In this document: in pieces, positions 1-8,235 of the stretch
How the letters are laid out: every line of letters begins with the position of its first letter
Numbering within the stretch: position 1 is the stretch's first letter
Assembly: GCA_036000965.1 (NCBI GenBank)
Contig: DASYUT010000188.1
Location: 1 to 64,000 of the forward strand
DNA from: Actinomycetes bacterium
GTDB lineage: Bacteria; Actinomycetota; CALGFH01
Direction: 5' to 3'
Length of the DNA: 64,000 bases
Made by a program: the position numbers and the translations under genes
Notes under the pieces: model-generated
What the model saw: the letters and a program-made list of their open reading frames with translations, nothing else
Databases searched by the model: none
Told to the model about the DNA's origin: nothing

Positions 1-400
1 CGCCGATCAGGACGCCTCCAAACAGCAGCACCCAGCCCGCGGCGGCCAGGCCGGCCAGGCGCCAGGCCCGGCCGCGCCAGGACCGCCCGGCCCCGGCGGC
101 GCGGCCGGCCCCAGCGGCGGGACTTGCCCCAGCGGCGGGACGAGAGGCAGCGGCGCCTCCGGCCCCAGCGGCGGGACCAGAGGCGGCGGCGCGACCAGCC
201 CCAGCGGCGCGACCAGAGGCGGCGGCGCCTCCGGCCTCAGCGGCGAGACCAGAGGCAGCAGCGGGACCAGAGCCGGCGGGACCGGCCTCGGCCGCGGCCA
301 AGGGGACAGAAGCGGAGCCGGACGGCCCGGCGGGGTCCCGGCCGTTGCGGCCCCGCCCGGCCGTGGACCCGGAACCGGACATGCGTTGTGCACCTCGCAT
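1..400 (-). CDS. Unidentified membrane protein, N-terminal part (runs off left edge)
   Basis: The frame is open from an ATG at 400 to the window edge, giving at least 133 residues. An AAGGAG ribosome site sits five bases before the ATG, which decides the start. Residues about 30-110 are low complexity, almost only Ala, Gly, Ser, Pro and Arg, with repeated units such as AAASGRAAGAG. An Arg/Trp-rich stretch (WRGRAW) follows, then a hydrophobic segment LAGLAAAGWVLLFGGVLIG that reads as a first membrane helix with its N-terminus inside the cell. It lies 226 bases after trpA on the same strand. Another frame here is also open but codes only for Pro/Leu-rich repeats. I do not recognise the family because the conserved part lies outside the window. 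Confidence 0.6.
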   Translation of the reverse strand, partial: MRGAQRMSGSGSTAGRGRNGRDPAGPSGSASVPLAAAEAGPAGSGPAAASGLAAEAGGAAASGRAAGAGRAAASGPAAGAGGAAASRPAAGASPAAGAGRAAGAGRSWRGRAWRLAGLAAAGWVLLFGGVLIG

Positions 401-466
401 GGGGTCTCCTTGCCGTTCGTGCGCCTGGAGGAAGGTCACGAAGATGGGTTGCTGCCCGCCGACGCC

Positions 467-481
467 CCGGGGAAACCCCGG
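467..481 (-). terminator. Possible hairpin downstream of trpA
   Basis: A perfect 6-bp stem (CCGGGG and CCCCGG) with a 3-base loop lies about 150 bases after the trpA stop. There is no T tract and the stem is short, so a terminator role is only possible. Confidence 0.2.
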
Positions 482-546
482 CGCCACTCGCGGGCGACCG
501 CCGATGATACCGCCCGAACCGGACGGCAAGGGCCCAACCCCACCCG

Positions 547-590
547 CCCGCCGGATGGGGAGGCCCGCCGGATGGGGAGGCCCGCCGGGA
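547..590. repeat. 17-bp tandem repeat in the trpA downstream spacer
   Basis: The unit CCCGCCGGATGGGGAGG occurs twice in full, followed by a partial third copy. It is non-coding, and its period is not a multiple of three, unlike the repeats inside genes in this window. Confidence 0.8.
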
Positions 591-626
591 CGGGGCTCGG
601 GGACTGGTCGCCGGACCGGGGACCGG

Positions 627-1649
627 CTACGGCCGGGACACTGGGGCAGGGTCGCCGGCCCGGGCGCCGTGCACGGCCGTGGCCAGCTCACGGGTGAGCG
701 AGCGGACGCCGTCGACGCCGGCCTCGCCGAGCCGGCGGACCAGGGCGGTGCCGACGATCACCCCGTCGGCGAAGCGGGCCACCGCGGCGGCCTGCTCGGC
801 GTTGGACACCCCGATGCCGGCGCAGACGGCGCGGTCGGCGTGTGTGCGAACGCGGGCGACCAGCTCGTCGATGCCGGCCGCGAGGGACGCCCGCAAACCG
901 GTGACGCCGAGGGACGCCTGTGCGTACACGAACCCGCGGCCGGCCGCGGCGACTGCCTCGAGCCGGTCGTCGGTGGAGGTCGGCGCGGCCAGGAACACCG
1001 GGGCGATCCCGGCGCGGCCGGCCGCCTCGATCCAGGGCCCAGCTTCCTCGGGTGGGAGGTCGGGCACGACCGCGCCGCACGCACCCGCCTCGGCCAGCTC
1101 GTGGGCGAAGCGCTCGGGGCCCCGGTGGGCGACCAGGTTGTAGTAGACGAGCAGCACCACGGGCGTGTCGACGCTTCTGGTCAGCTCGGCGACCATGCCG
1201 AGAACGTCGTCGAGGCGGATGCCGCGGTCGAGGGCGGTCTGCACCGCCCGCTGGATGACCGGCCCGTCGATCAGCGGATCGGAGTAGGGCGGGCCGACCT
1301 CCAGCACGTCGGCGCCGGCCTCGGCCATGGCCCGGAAGGCGGCCAGCGACCCGGGCAGGTCCGGGTAGCCGGCCACCCCGTAGGCGACCAGCGCCGCCCT
1401 GCCTTCGGCGCGGAGGCTGGCCAGGTGCGCCTCCAGCCGCTCGACCGGCGGGACGCCGTCGGACCCGCCGGCGCCGGCAGTGCCGCGGCTGGGGACGCCC
1501 GGGACGCCTGACCCGGCGAGCAGGTCCGAGGGGCCAGCCCGGGCATCTGGCCCGGGCGGCCCCGGGGTGCCTGGCCCGGATGACGCCGGGGTGCCTGGCC
1601 CGGGCGGCCCCGGGGTGCCTGGGCCACTGGTCACGGGGGCGTCAGGCAT
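627..1649 (-). CDS. trpA: Tryptophan synthase alpha subunit
   Basis: TrpA cleaves indole-3-glycerol phosphate to indole and glyceraldehyde 3-phosphate, and passes the indole to TrpB. The 340-residue product has the catalytic Glu in [10 protein letters not shown], the catalytic Asp in DPLIDGP, the GVTG phosphate loop, and a C-terminal GIGVSNAEQ...GVIVGTALV segment. The ATG overlaps the trpB stop (ATGCCTGA), so translation is probably coupled. About 65 extra N-terminal residues precede the usual start near [11 protein letters not shown]. They include three 8-residue Pro/Gly repeats (PGTPGPPG type), which makes the protein longer than the usual 260-275 residues. Confidence 0.96.
   Translation of the reverse strand: MPDAPVTSGPGTPGPPGPGTPASSGPGTPGPPGPDARAGPSDLLAGSGVPGVPSRGTAGAGGSDGVPPVERLEAHLASLRAEGRAALVAYGVAGYPDLPGSLAAFRAMAEAGADVLEVGPPYSDPLIDGPVIQRAVQTALDRGIRLDDVLGMVAELTRSVDTPVVLLVYYNLVAHRGPERFAHELAEAGACGAVVPDLPPEEAGPWIEAAGRAGIAPVFLAAPTSTDDRLEAVAAAGRGFVYAQASLGVTGLRASLAAGIDELVARVRTHADRAVCAGIGVSNAEQAAAVARFADGVIVGTALVRRLGEAGVDGVRSLTRELATAVHGARAGDPAPVSRP
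1549..1620 (-). repeat. 24-bp tandem repeat in the trpA N-terminal extension
   Basis: Three contiguous 24-bp units (1549, 1573 and 1597) code on the minus strand for 8-residue Pro/Gly-rich blocks ahead of the TIM barrel. Units 1 and 3 are identical; unit 2 differs at several bases. Confidence 0.9.
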
Positions 1650-2955
1650 CGGCGTCCTCCAGCAGGGCGGCGACGGTGTCCACGTCCTTGTCGCCGCGGC
1701 CGGAGAGGTTGAGCACGACCACCGTGCCGGGTGCCACCTCGCCGGTCCGGGCCGCCTCGGCCAGCCAGCCGATCGCGTGTGCTGGCTCGAGGGCGGGCAG
1801 CAGCCCCTCGGTGCGGGCCAAGAGCCGGAACCCGTCCAGGGCGAGCGCGTCGCCGACCTGCCGGTAGGCGACCCGGCCGGTGTCGCGCCACCAGGCGTGC
1901 TCCGGCCCGACGCCCGGGTAGTCGAGGCCGGCCGAGATCGAGTGGGTCGGCAGCACCTGCCCGTCGGCGTCCTGCAGCAGGTAGGATCGGGCGCCGTGGA
2001 GCACGCCGGCCTGGCCGAAGTTGAGCGGGGCGCCGTTGTCGCCCGGCCCGGGGCCCCGGCCGCCCGCCTCGACGCCCACGAGCGGCACGTCGTCGTCGAC
2101 GAACGGGGCGAACACGCCGGCGGCGTTGGAGCCGCCGCCGACGCAGGCGACGACCAGCCCGGGCAGCCGCCCCTCGGCATCGAGGACCTGGGCTCGGGCC
2201 TCCTCGCCGATCACCCGCTGGAACTCGCGCACCATGACCGGGAACGGGTGGGGCCCGACCACCGAGCCGATCGCGTAGTGGGTCGTGCCGACCGACTCGA
2301 CCCAGTCCCGCAGCGCCTCGTTGATCGCGTCCTTCAAGGTGGCGGTGCCGGTGGCGACCGCCCGCACGTCCGTGCCCAGCATGCGCATGCGGACCACGTT
2401 GAGGCGCTGGCGGCGGGTGTCCTCCTCGCCCATGTAGACCACGCACTCCTGGCCGAGCAGGGCGGCCACGGTGGCGGTGGCCACCCCGTGCTGGCCGGCC
2501 CCGGTCTCGGCGATCACCCGCGGCTTGCCCATCCGCTTGGTGAGCAGGTGCTGGCCCAGGGAGTTGTTGAGCTTGTGGGCGCCGGTATGGAGCAGGTCCT
2601 CGCGTTTGACCCAGACCCTGAGGCCGAGCTCGGCGGAGAGGCGCCCGGCCAGGTACAGGGGGGTGGGCCGCCCGGCGTAGGTACGCCTGAGCCGGTCCAG
2701 CTCGGCCCCGAACGCCGGGTCGGCCGTGGCCTCGGCGAAGGCGGCGCTCAGCTCGTCGAGGGCGGCCATGAGCACCTCAGGGACGAAGCGACCCCCGTAG
2801 GGCCCGAAGTGGCCGCCCGGGTCGGGCGGGTGCGGGACCGCGGCCAGACCGCCTCCGCCGCCCACCCGCTCGCCCGTGGCGCCGCCCGGGCCCGGGTCCG
2901 CCGCCCCGGGCGCCTCGGCAATGGTCGTCCCGCGGACCGGCGGCGCCTCAGACAT
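1642..2955 (-). CDS. trpB: Tryptophan synthase beta subunit (TrpB1 type)
   Basis: TrpB is the PLP enzyme that joins indole and serine to give tryptophan. The 437-residue protein has the PLP lysine in HTGAHKLNN, the catalytic Glu in ETGAGQHG, the phosphate-binding GGGSNAAG and the C-terminal [10 protein letters not shown]. The ATG at 2955 overlaps the end of trpB2 (ATGTCTGA), which supports this start over a longer open frame upstream. The first 60 or so residues are Pro/Gly-rich; the conserved fold begins at [14 protein letters not shown]. It is the canonical partner for the trpA that overlaps it downstream. Confidence 0.97.
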   Translation of the reverse strand: MSEAPPVRGTTIAEAPGAADPGPGGATGERVGGGGGLAAVPHPPDPGGHFGPYGGRFVPEVLMAALDELSAAFAEATADPAFGAELDRLRRTYAGRPTPLYLAGRLSAELGLRVWVKREDLLHTGAHKLNNSLGQHLLTKRMGKPRVIAETGAGQHGVATATVAALLGQECVVYMGEEDTRRQRLNVVRMRMLGTDVRAVATGTATLKDAINEALRDWVESVGTTHYAIGSVVGPHPFPVMVREFQRVIGEEARAQVLDAEGRLPGLVVACVGGGSNAAGVFAPFVDDDVPLVGVEAGGRGPGPGDNGAPLNFGQAGVLHGARSYLLQDADGQVLPTHSISAGLDYPGVGPEHAWWRDTGRVAYRQVGDALALDGFRLLARTEGLLPALEPAHAIGWLAEAARTGEVAPGTVVVLNLSGRGDKDVDTVAALLEDADA

Positions 2956-4255
2956 CGAGCAGGTTCCCGGAGAGGTAGTCTTCGTAGGCCTTGAGGTCGA
3001 AGTGGCCGTGGCCACAGAGGTTGAACACGATCGTCTCCTCGCGGCCCTCCTCCTTGCAGCGCAGGGCCTCGTCGATGACGGCGCGGATGGCATGCGCGGG
3101 CTCTGGCGCTGGCAGCACGCCCTCGGTGCGGGCGAACTGCACCGCCGCGTCGAACACCTTGGACTGCGGGTAGGCGACCGCCTCGACGTGGCCCTCCTTG
3201 GCGAGCAGGGACACGATCGGCGAGTCGCCGTGGTAGCGCAGGCCGCCGGCGTGGATCGGAGCCGGGATGAAGTCGGCGCCCAGGGTGTACATGGGCATGA
3301 GCGGGGTCATGCCGGCCTGGTCGCCGCGGTCGTACTCGAAGCGGCCCTTGGTGAGGGTGGGCGCCGCGGTCGGCTCGGCCGCGACCACCCGGACGTCGGA
3401 CTTCCCAGCCAGCTTGTCGGCCAGGATCGGGAAGGTGAAGCCGCCGAAGTTCGATCCGCCGCCGACGCAGGCCACGAGCACGTCGGGCTCGACGCCGACC
3501 CGCGCGAGCTGGGCCTTGAGCTCCAGCCCGATCACGGTCTGGTGGAGCAGGACGTGGTTGAGCACACTGCCGAGCGCGTAGTGGGTGTCGTCGGACTGGG
3601 CGGCCACCTCGACCGCCTCTGAGATCGCGATGCCGAGGGAGCCGGGTGAGTCCGGGTCCTCGGCGAGCACGGCCCGGCCGGCGCTGGTCTCGTCCGACGG
3701 CGAGGGGACGACCGAGGCGCCCCACGTCTCCATGATCGAGCGCCGGTAGGGCTTGCCGTCGTAGGAGGCCCGCACCATGTAGACCTTGCACTCCAGCCCG
3801 AACCGGGCACAGGCGAACGCGAGGGCGCTGCCCCACTGCCCGGCCCCGGTCTCGGTGGTCAGGCGCCGGATGCCCGCCTGGGCGTTGTAGTAGGCCTGGG
3901 GCACGGCGGTGTTCGGCTTGTGGGAGCCGGCCGGCGAGCCGCCCTCGTACTTGTAGTAGATCCGGGCCGGGGTCCCGAGGGCCTGTTCGAGGTCGAGGGC
4001 GCGGATCAGCGGGGTGGGCCGCCACAGCCGGTAGGCGTCGATGACCGGGCCCGGGATGTCGACCCACGGGTCGGTCGAGACCTCCTGCATGATCAGGTCC
4101 ATCGGGAACAGCGGGGTGAGCGCGTCCGGCCCGACCGGTTCCCGGGTCTGCGGGTGCAGGTAGGGGCCGGGCTTGGTGGGCAGCGCCGGCATGACGTTGA
4201 ACCACGCGGTCGGGATCTCGTCCTCGCTGAGCAGGATCTTCCTCGGCTCTGCCAT
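2948..4255 (-). CDS. trpB2: TrpB-like PLP enzyme (TrpB2 type)
   Basis: This second beta-type tryptophan synthase has 435 residues. It carries the TrpB2 opening ([17 protein letters not shown]), the PLP lysine region [24 protein letters not shown], the GGGSNFGG phosphate loop, and the C-terminal [10 protein letters not shown]. TrpB2 proteins use free indole and usually do not dock with TrpA. A GGGAGGA ribosome site precedes the ATG. Its stop overlaps the trpB start, so both beta types are translated together, 62 bases after trpC. Indole salvage is the likely role by family knowledge; a serine deaminase activity is an alternative. Confidence 0.93.
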   Translation of the reverse strand: MAEPRKILLSEDEIPTAWFNVMPALPTKPGPYLHPQTREPVGPDALTPLFPMDLIMQEVSTDPWVDIPGPVIDAYRLWRPTPLIRALDLEQALGTPARIYYKYEGGSPAGSHKPNTAVPQAYYNAQAGIRRLTTETGAGQWGSALAFACARFGLECKVYMVRASYDGKPYRRSIMETWGASVVPSPSDETSAGRAVLAEDPDSPGSLGIAISEAVEVAAQSDDTHYALGSVLNHVLLHQTVIGLELKAQLARVGVEPDVLVACVGGGSNFGGFTFPILADKLAGKSDVRVVAAEPTAAPTLTKGRFEYDRGDQAGMTPLMPMYTLGADFIPAPIHAGGLRYHGDSPIVSLLAKEGHVEAVAYPQSKVFDAAVQFARTEGVLPAPEPAHAIRAVIDEALRCKEEGREETIVFNLCGHGHFDLKAYEDYLSGNLLDV

Positions 4256-4317
4256 GTTTCCTCCCTCTCGTCGCCGGGGCTACCGCTCCGCTGCCTGAGC
4301 CCCTGGACCCGTTGTCG

Positions 4318-5130
4318 TTACCGGAGGCTGCCGCTCCGCTGGCCGAGCAGGACGGCGAGCAGCTCCTCGGGGTCGTCGGAGCGGACCAGCGACTCCCCCA
4401 CCAGCACGGCGTCGGCACCGGCGGCGGCCGCCGCCTCGACCTGGGCCCGGGTGGAGATCCCGCTCTCGGCGACCACGGTGGCCCCAGCGGGCAGGGCTTC
4501 CCGGATCTGGACGAAACGGCCCAGGTCGACCTCGAGGGTGGCCAGGTCGCGCGCGTTCACGCCGACCAGGGCGGCTCCAGCCAGCTCGGCCACGGCCGCC
4601 TCCTCGCGGGTGTGGACCTCCACGAGCGCGTCCAGGCCAGCCGCCCTGGCCTCGTCGAGCAGGTCGACGAGCAGGGCCGGCTCGAGCGCGGCCACGATCA
4701 GGAGCACGGCGTCGGCCCCCCAGGCGTGGGCCTCCCAGACCTGGTAGGGGGTGGTGACGAAGTCCTTGCGGAGCACGGGCAGGTCCACGGCGGCCCGCAC
4801 CGCCATGAGGTCCTCGGGGCTGCCCGCGAAGTGGACCGGCTCGGTGAGCACGCTGACCGCGGCCGCGCCCCCACGCTCGTAGGCCCCGGCCAGCGCGGCC
4901 GGGTCGAGGTTGGCCCGGATGTCGCCCCTGGAGGGCGAGCGCCGCTTCACCTCGGCGACCACCGCCGTCCCGGGGCGGGCCAGGGCCGCGCGCAGGCCGC
5001 GGGCGGGCGGCGCGGCCGCGGCACTGGCCCGCAGCTCGCCGAGGGGCAGCCCGGCGGCGCGGCGCTCGCTGGCCGCGCGCGTGTCGGCGACCGCGCGGGC
5101 CAGGAACGGGGTGGCAGGTGAGGACGGCAC
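4318..5130 (-). CDS. trpC: Indole-3-glycerol phosphate synthase
   Basis: TrpC closes the indole ring of CdRP, the step before tryptophan synthase. The 270-residue TIM barrel shows EVKRRSPSRG with the catalytic Lys, LRKDF, VGVNARDL and AESGI near the C-terminal phosphate site. The length fits a single-function TrpC with no fused TrpF. The start is GTG at 5130. There is no Shine-Dalgarno sequence, but TACAAT ends six bases before the GTG, so a leaderless transcript is possible. The histidine kinase gene ends 26 bases upstream. Confidence 0.96.
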   Translation of the reverse strand: MPSSPATPFLARAVADTRAASERRAAGLPLGELRASAAAAPPARGLRAALARPGTAVVAEVKRRSPSRGDIRANLDPAALAGAYERGGAAAVSVLTEPVHFAGSPEDLMAVRAAVDLPVLRKDFVTTPYQVWEAHAWGADAVLLIVAALEPALLVDLLDEARAAGLDALVEVHTREEAAVAELAGAALVGVNARDLATLEVDLGRFVQIREALPAGATVVAESGISTRAQVEAAAAAGADAVLVGESLVRSDDPEELLAVLLGQRSGSLR

Positions 5131-5136
5131 GCGGGA

Positions 5137-5142
5137 ATTGTA
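5137..5142 (-). promoter_or_regulatory. Candidate -10 element for a leaderless trpC transcript
   Basis: TACAAT on the minus strand, with six bases between it and the trpC GTG, would place the first transcribed base at the start codon. No good -35 element is visible, so the call rests on the -10 match and the missing ribosome site. Confidence 0.35.
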
Positions 5143-5156
5143 GCCGGGGTGACCGG

Positions 5157-6854
5157 TCAGCTTCGGTCAGGGGTGGCGGGGAGGTCCACCCGGGCCGGGC
5201 CCCAGGTGGCCGCGCCGCGGGGGGCGGGCAGAAGGAGCCGGAAGACGGTGCCGCCGCCGCGAGCCTCCTCGGCCCGGATCGCGATGCCCATCGCGTCGCA
5301 GAGCGCCTTGACGATGGCCAGGCCCAGCCCCGACCCGACCGTGCGGGTGCCCCGGTAGCGGGACCACAGGTAGCCGCGGTCGAACGCGCGCGGCAGGTCC
5401 TCGGCGGCGATGCCGGGGCCCCGGTCGACCACCGCCGCCTCGACCTGGCCGCCGGGCAGGGAGCGGGCCATCACCACGACCGGCTGGCCGGCCGGGCTGG
5501 ACCGGGTCGCGTTGTCGAGCAGGTTGTCGAGCACCTGGCGCAGCCGGCCGGGGTCGACGTGGGCGTCCAGCGGCCCCTCGAGGAGCTGCTGGACGGGCAC
5601 GCCGGCCCGCGCGGCCCGGTCGGCGGCAGCACCGGCCGCCTCGTGCAGGACCGCGGCCACGTCGGCGTCGACGAGCGCGACGGCGAACTGGCCCCGCCCG
5701 AGCCGGGCCAGGTCGAGCAGGTCCTGGACGAGCCGGGCCAGGCGGAGCGTCTCGGCGTGGATGCGCTCGAGGCCTTGCCGCCGCGCCTGCGGGGTGTCGG
5801 CGGTGCCGTCCAGGAGCGCCTCGGTCCAGCCCTGCACGGTGGTGAGCGGCGTCTTCAGCTCGTGCCCGACGCTGGCCAGGAACGCCTTCTGCTCGGCCTG
5901 CTCGTGCTCGAGGGCGGCCGCCATGTCGTCGAAGGCCACGGCCAGCTCGGCCAGCTCGGCCACGTCCTCGTCGCCGCCGGGGCCGACCCGGGTGGAGAGG
6001 TCGCCGGCGCCGAGCCGGCGCGCGGCCGCGACCAGCCGCGCCAGCGGCGCGGTGAGCCGGTCGGCCACGAGCCAGGCCACGCCAGCGGCCACGGCGACCG
6101 CGAGCAGCGCGGCGAGCAGCAGGCGCCGGCCGATCAGGCCGACCAGGCCGGAGCCGAGCGCGGTGGTGCGGTGGACCAGCAGCACTCCGGCGGCGGAGCG
6201 GAGGCCGGGCCGGGGCACGGGGGCGAGCGCGTAGGCGATGCCGTCCCGCACCCCGGTCACGGTCGCGCCGGCGGCCAGGTCGGTGCCGCGCACGCCGGCG
6301 GGCGCAGGGACCTGCGGCCAGCCGGGCCGGCGGCGGCCGAGGCCCGCGCAGCCTGGGCGGCGGGTGGCGCCGTCCGCGCCGACCAGGTACAGCTCGGTTC
6401 CGACGGGCTGGAGCGCGGCCGCGGCCAGGCACGGCTCGAACCCGCGGGGGTTGCCCGTGATCGCCTCGGCCTGGTCGGCGAGCTGCTGCTCGAGCCCTCG
6501 GGCGGGCACCAGGCGGACGAGCGAGAGGGTGATCACGCCGATCAGCACGGCGACCCCGGCCACCACGGCCACGAACGACCACACCAGCCGGGCCCGGAAC
6601 GACCCCCGGGCGCCCGCCCGGGACGGCCCCCCGCCGGCCCACACCGGATCCCCGGTGCCGCCCGCCCGCCAGCCTGGCGCACCGCCCGCCCACCCCGGGT
6701 CCTCTGGGCCGCCCTCGCTGTAGCCTGGCGCGGCACCCGCCCGGCCCGGGCCGCCGGGTGCGCCTGCCCGGCCCGGGCCGCCGGGTGCGCCCGCCAGCCA
6801 GCCAGGCGCCCCACCCGCCCAGCCCGGGCCTTCGGGTGCGCCCGCCGGTCTCAT
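5157..6854 (-). CDS. Two-component sensor histidine kinase
   Basis: The protein has 565 residues. In order it shows a Gly/Pro/Ala/Trp-rich cytoplasmic tail (about 1-75), one membrane helix near 85-107, an extracellular sensor of about 115 residues with two cysteines, a second helix near 225-247, a HAMP linker, HisKA with GHELKTPLTTVQGW (phospho-His about residue 330), and a HATPase domain with DNLLDNATRSSP, DRGPGIA and GSGLGLAIVK. The ATG overlaps the stop of the response regulator (ATGA), so they form a pair. The signal is unknown. The N-terminal tail holds a 27-bp repeat (APGGPGRAG twice). Confidence 0.93.
   Translation of the reverse strand: MRPAGAPEGPGWAGGAPGWLAGAPGGPGRAGAPGGPGRAGAAPGYSEGGPEDPGWAGGAPGWRAGGTGDPVWAGGGPSRAGARGSFRARLVWSFVAVVAGVAVLIGVITLSLVRLVPARGLEQQLADQAEAITGNPRGFEPCLAAAALQPVGTELYLVGADGATRRPGCAGLGRRRPGWPQVPAPAGVRGTDLAAGATVTGVRDGIAYALAPVPRPGLRSAAGVLLVHRTTALGSGLVGLIGRRLLLAALLAVAVAAGVAWLVADRLTAPLARLVAAARRLGAGDLSTRVGPGGDEDVAELAELAVAFDDMAAALEHEQAEQKAFLASVGHELKTPLTTVQGWTEALLDGTADTPQARRQGLERIHAETLRLARLVQDLLDLARLGRGQFAVALVDADVAAVLHEAAGAAADRAARAGVPVQQLLEGPLDAHVDPGRLRQVLDNLLDNATRSSPAGQPVVVMARSLPGGQVEAAVVDRGPGIAAEDLPRAFDRGYLWSRYRGTRTVGSGLGLAIVKALCDAMGIAIRAEEARGGGTVFRLLLPAPRGAATWGPARVDLPATPDRS
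6740..6793 (-). repeat. 27-bp tandem repeat in the histidine kinase N-terminal tail
   Basis: Two adjacent near-identical 27-bp units code for the 9-residue block APGGPGRAG. They sit in a longer Gly/Pro/Ala/Trp-rich stretch (about 6620-6850) with degenerate copies such as GWAGGAPGW. Confidence 0.9.
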
Positions 6855-7558
6855 GGCCGGTCGTCGGCCTTGTAGCCGACGCCCCGGATGGTGCGGATGG
6901 GCGCGCGCTCGCCGAGCTTGGCCCGGAGCTGCCGGATGTGGACGTCGACGGTGCGGGTGTCGGCCGGGAACGCGTACCCCCAGACCCGCTCGAGGATCTG
7001 GTCGCGGGTGAGCACGAAGCCGCGGTTGCGCACGAGGTAGCAGAGCAGCTCGAACTCGCGGGCGGTGAGGCCGACGGGCCGGCCCTCGAAGGTGACCTCG
7101 TGGCGGGCGGGGTCGACGGTGAGGTCGCCCAGGTGCAGGGCGGGCTCGGGCCCGTCCCCGGGCTCGGTCTCGGTCCGCCGCAGCACCGCCTTGACCCGGG
7201 CGACCAGCTCGCGGGGCGAGAACGGCTTGGTCACGTAGTCGTCGGCCCCGAGCTCGAGGCCGAGGACCCGGTCGGCCTCCTCCTCGCGGGCGGTGACCAT
7301 GATGATCGGCACGCGGCCGCCGCCGGCCCGCAGCGCCCGGGTCACCTCGAAGCCGTCCAGGCCGGGCAGCATCAGGTCGAGCACGACGAGCCGGGGCCGC
7401 TCGCTCTCGACCGCGGCCAGCCCGGAGCCGCCGTCGGTGCGCCACACCACCCGGAACCCCTCCCGTTCCAGGTAGAGGCGGACGAGTTGGGCGATCGAGG
7501 CCTCGTCCTCCACGACCAGGACGGTGCCCTTGCCGTCACGGTGCTTGGCCTGGTCCAC
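6851..7558 (-). CDS. OmpR-family response regulator
   Basis: This 235-residue regulator is paired with the overlapping histidine kinase. The receiver domain shows the acidic VVEDEA, the phospho-acceptor region VVLDLMLPG, the conserved Thr in VTAREEE and Lys in KPFSPREL. The DNA-binding winged helix follows (LTAREFELLCYLVRNRG, then RTVDVHIRQLRAKL and IRTIRGVGYKA). The start is GTG at 7558, with AGAGGAAGG a few bases upstream; longer in-frame extensions lack conserved residues. It probably binds DNA as a phosphorylated dimer. Its targets cannot be read from the sequence; the trp genes around it are candidates. Confidence 0.94.
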   Translation of the reverse strand: MDQAKHRDGKGTVLVVEDEASIAQLVRLYLEREGFRVVWRTDGGSGLAAVESERPRLVVLDLMLPGLDGFEVTRALRAGGGRVPIIMVTAREEEADRVLGLELGADDYVTKPFSPRELVARVKAVLRRTETEPGDGPEPALHLGDLTVDPARHEVTFEGRPVGLTAREFELLCYLVRNRGFVLTRDQILERVWGYAFPADTRTVDVHIRQLRAKLGERAPIRTIRGVGYKADDRP

Positions 7559-7653
7559 CGGCCTTCCTCTCTTGGTTCCCTCGCGCTGCAAGTCTCGCCC
7601 GGCCAGGTTCGGGGCAACGTCGACCCGATGTTCGAGGCAGGTGAAGCCGCTGG

Positions 7654-8235
7654 TCAGTCTCCCTCCCAGGGCGGCTCGCCCTCGGCCTCGACCACGGCCG
7701 GCCGGTCGGGCGGGGCACGGAAGGCGGCGCCCATCGCGGGCCACCCCGGACCGCGGCGGGCGACCTCGAGCCCGCAGGCAGCCACGAGCAGCCCGCCGGT
7801 CACGGCCAGGGCCGGCCCGACCTGGGAGGTCGTGACCCGGGAGGTCGTGACCTGGGCCGCACCCGGGGTGACGCCCTCGAGCTCCCCGCGCCGCAGCCGC
7901 TCCCCCGCCTCCGCGCCGGCCCGGCCGGCCCAGGTCAGGGCTTGGGCGGCGAGCACGACCCCGACCACGACCAGCCCGGCACCGACCGCCCAGCGGCCCC
8001 GGCCCCGCGTGAACGCCACGCCGAGCACGAGCACGAGCGCGAGCAGGGCGAGCGCGGACAGCGGAGCGAGGTCGTTGCCGGTGAGCCGGGCCCCGCCGAA
8101 GCGGCCGGCGCCGAGGCCGGGCAGGTCGACCGCGCCCGACACGGTGGCCCAGGGCCGGCCCGCGCCCACGACCGTGAGGACGACCCCGGTCGCGACGGCG
8201 AGCAGGGTCGCCCGCAGCGAAGCGCGCGCGCTAAT
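7654..8235 (-). CDS. Trp biosynthesis-associated membrane protein
   Basis: This matches the small actinobacterial membrane protein usually found next to trpE (the TIGR02234 family). It has about 193 residues with four hydrophobic helices: near SLRATLLAVATGVVLTVVG, APLSALALLALVLVLGVAF, WAVGAGLVVVGVVLAAQAL and GPALAVTGGLLVAACGL. Its function is unknown. The start is odd. The first helix is in frame only upstream of the first usable GTG (8169), and no ATG or GTG is found before it. The best fit is an ATT at 8235 overlapping the trpE stop (ATTAG), like the ATGA overlaps elsewhere. A start at 8169 would lose most of helix 1. Confidence 0.8.
   Translation of the reverse strand: MSARASLRATLLAVATGVVLTVVGAGRPWATVSGAVDLPGLGAGRFGGARLTGNDLAPLSALALLALVLVLGVAFTRGRGRWAVGAGLVVVGVVLAAQALTWAGRAGAEAGERLRRGELEGVTPGAAQVTTSRVTTSQVGPALAVTGGLLVAACGLEVARRGPGWPAMGAAFRAPPDRPAVVEAEGEPPWEGD

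Noticed and set aside
2956-3093. Longer N-terminus for trpB starting at 3093
   Set aside because: The extra residues are Arg/Ser-rich antiframe of trpB2. The ATG at 2955 overlapping the trpB2 stop fits operon style and family length.
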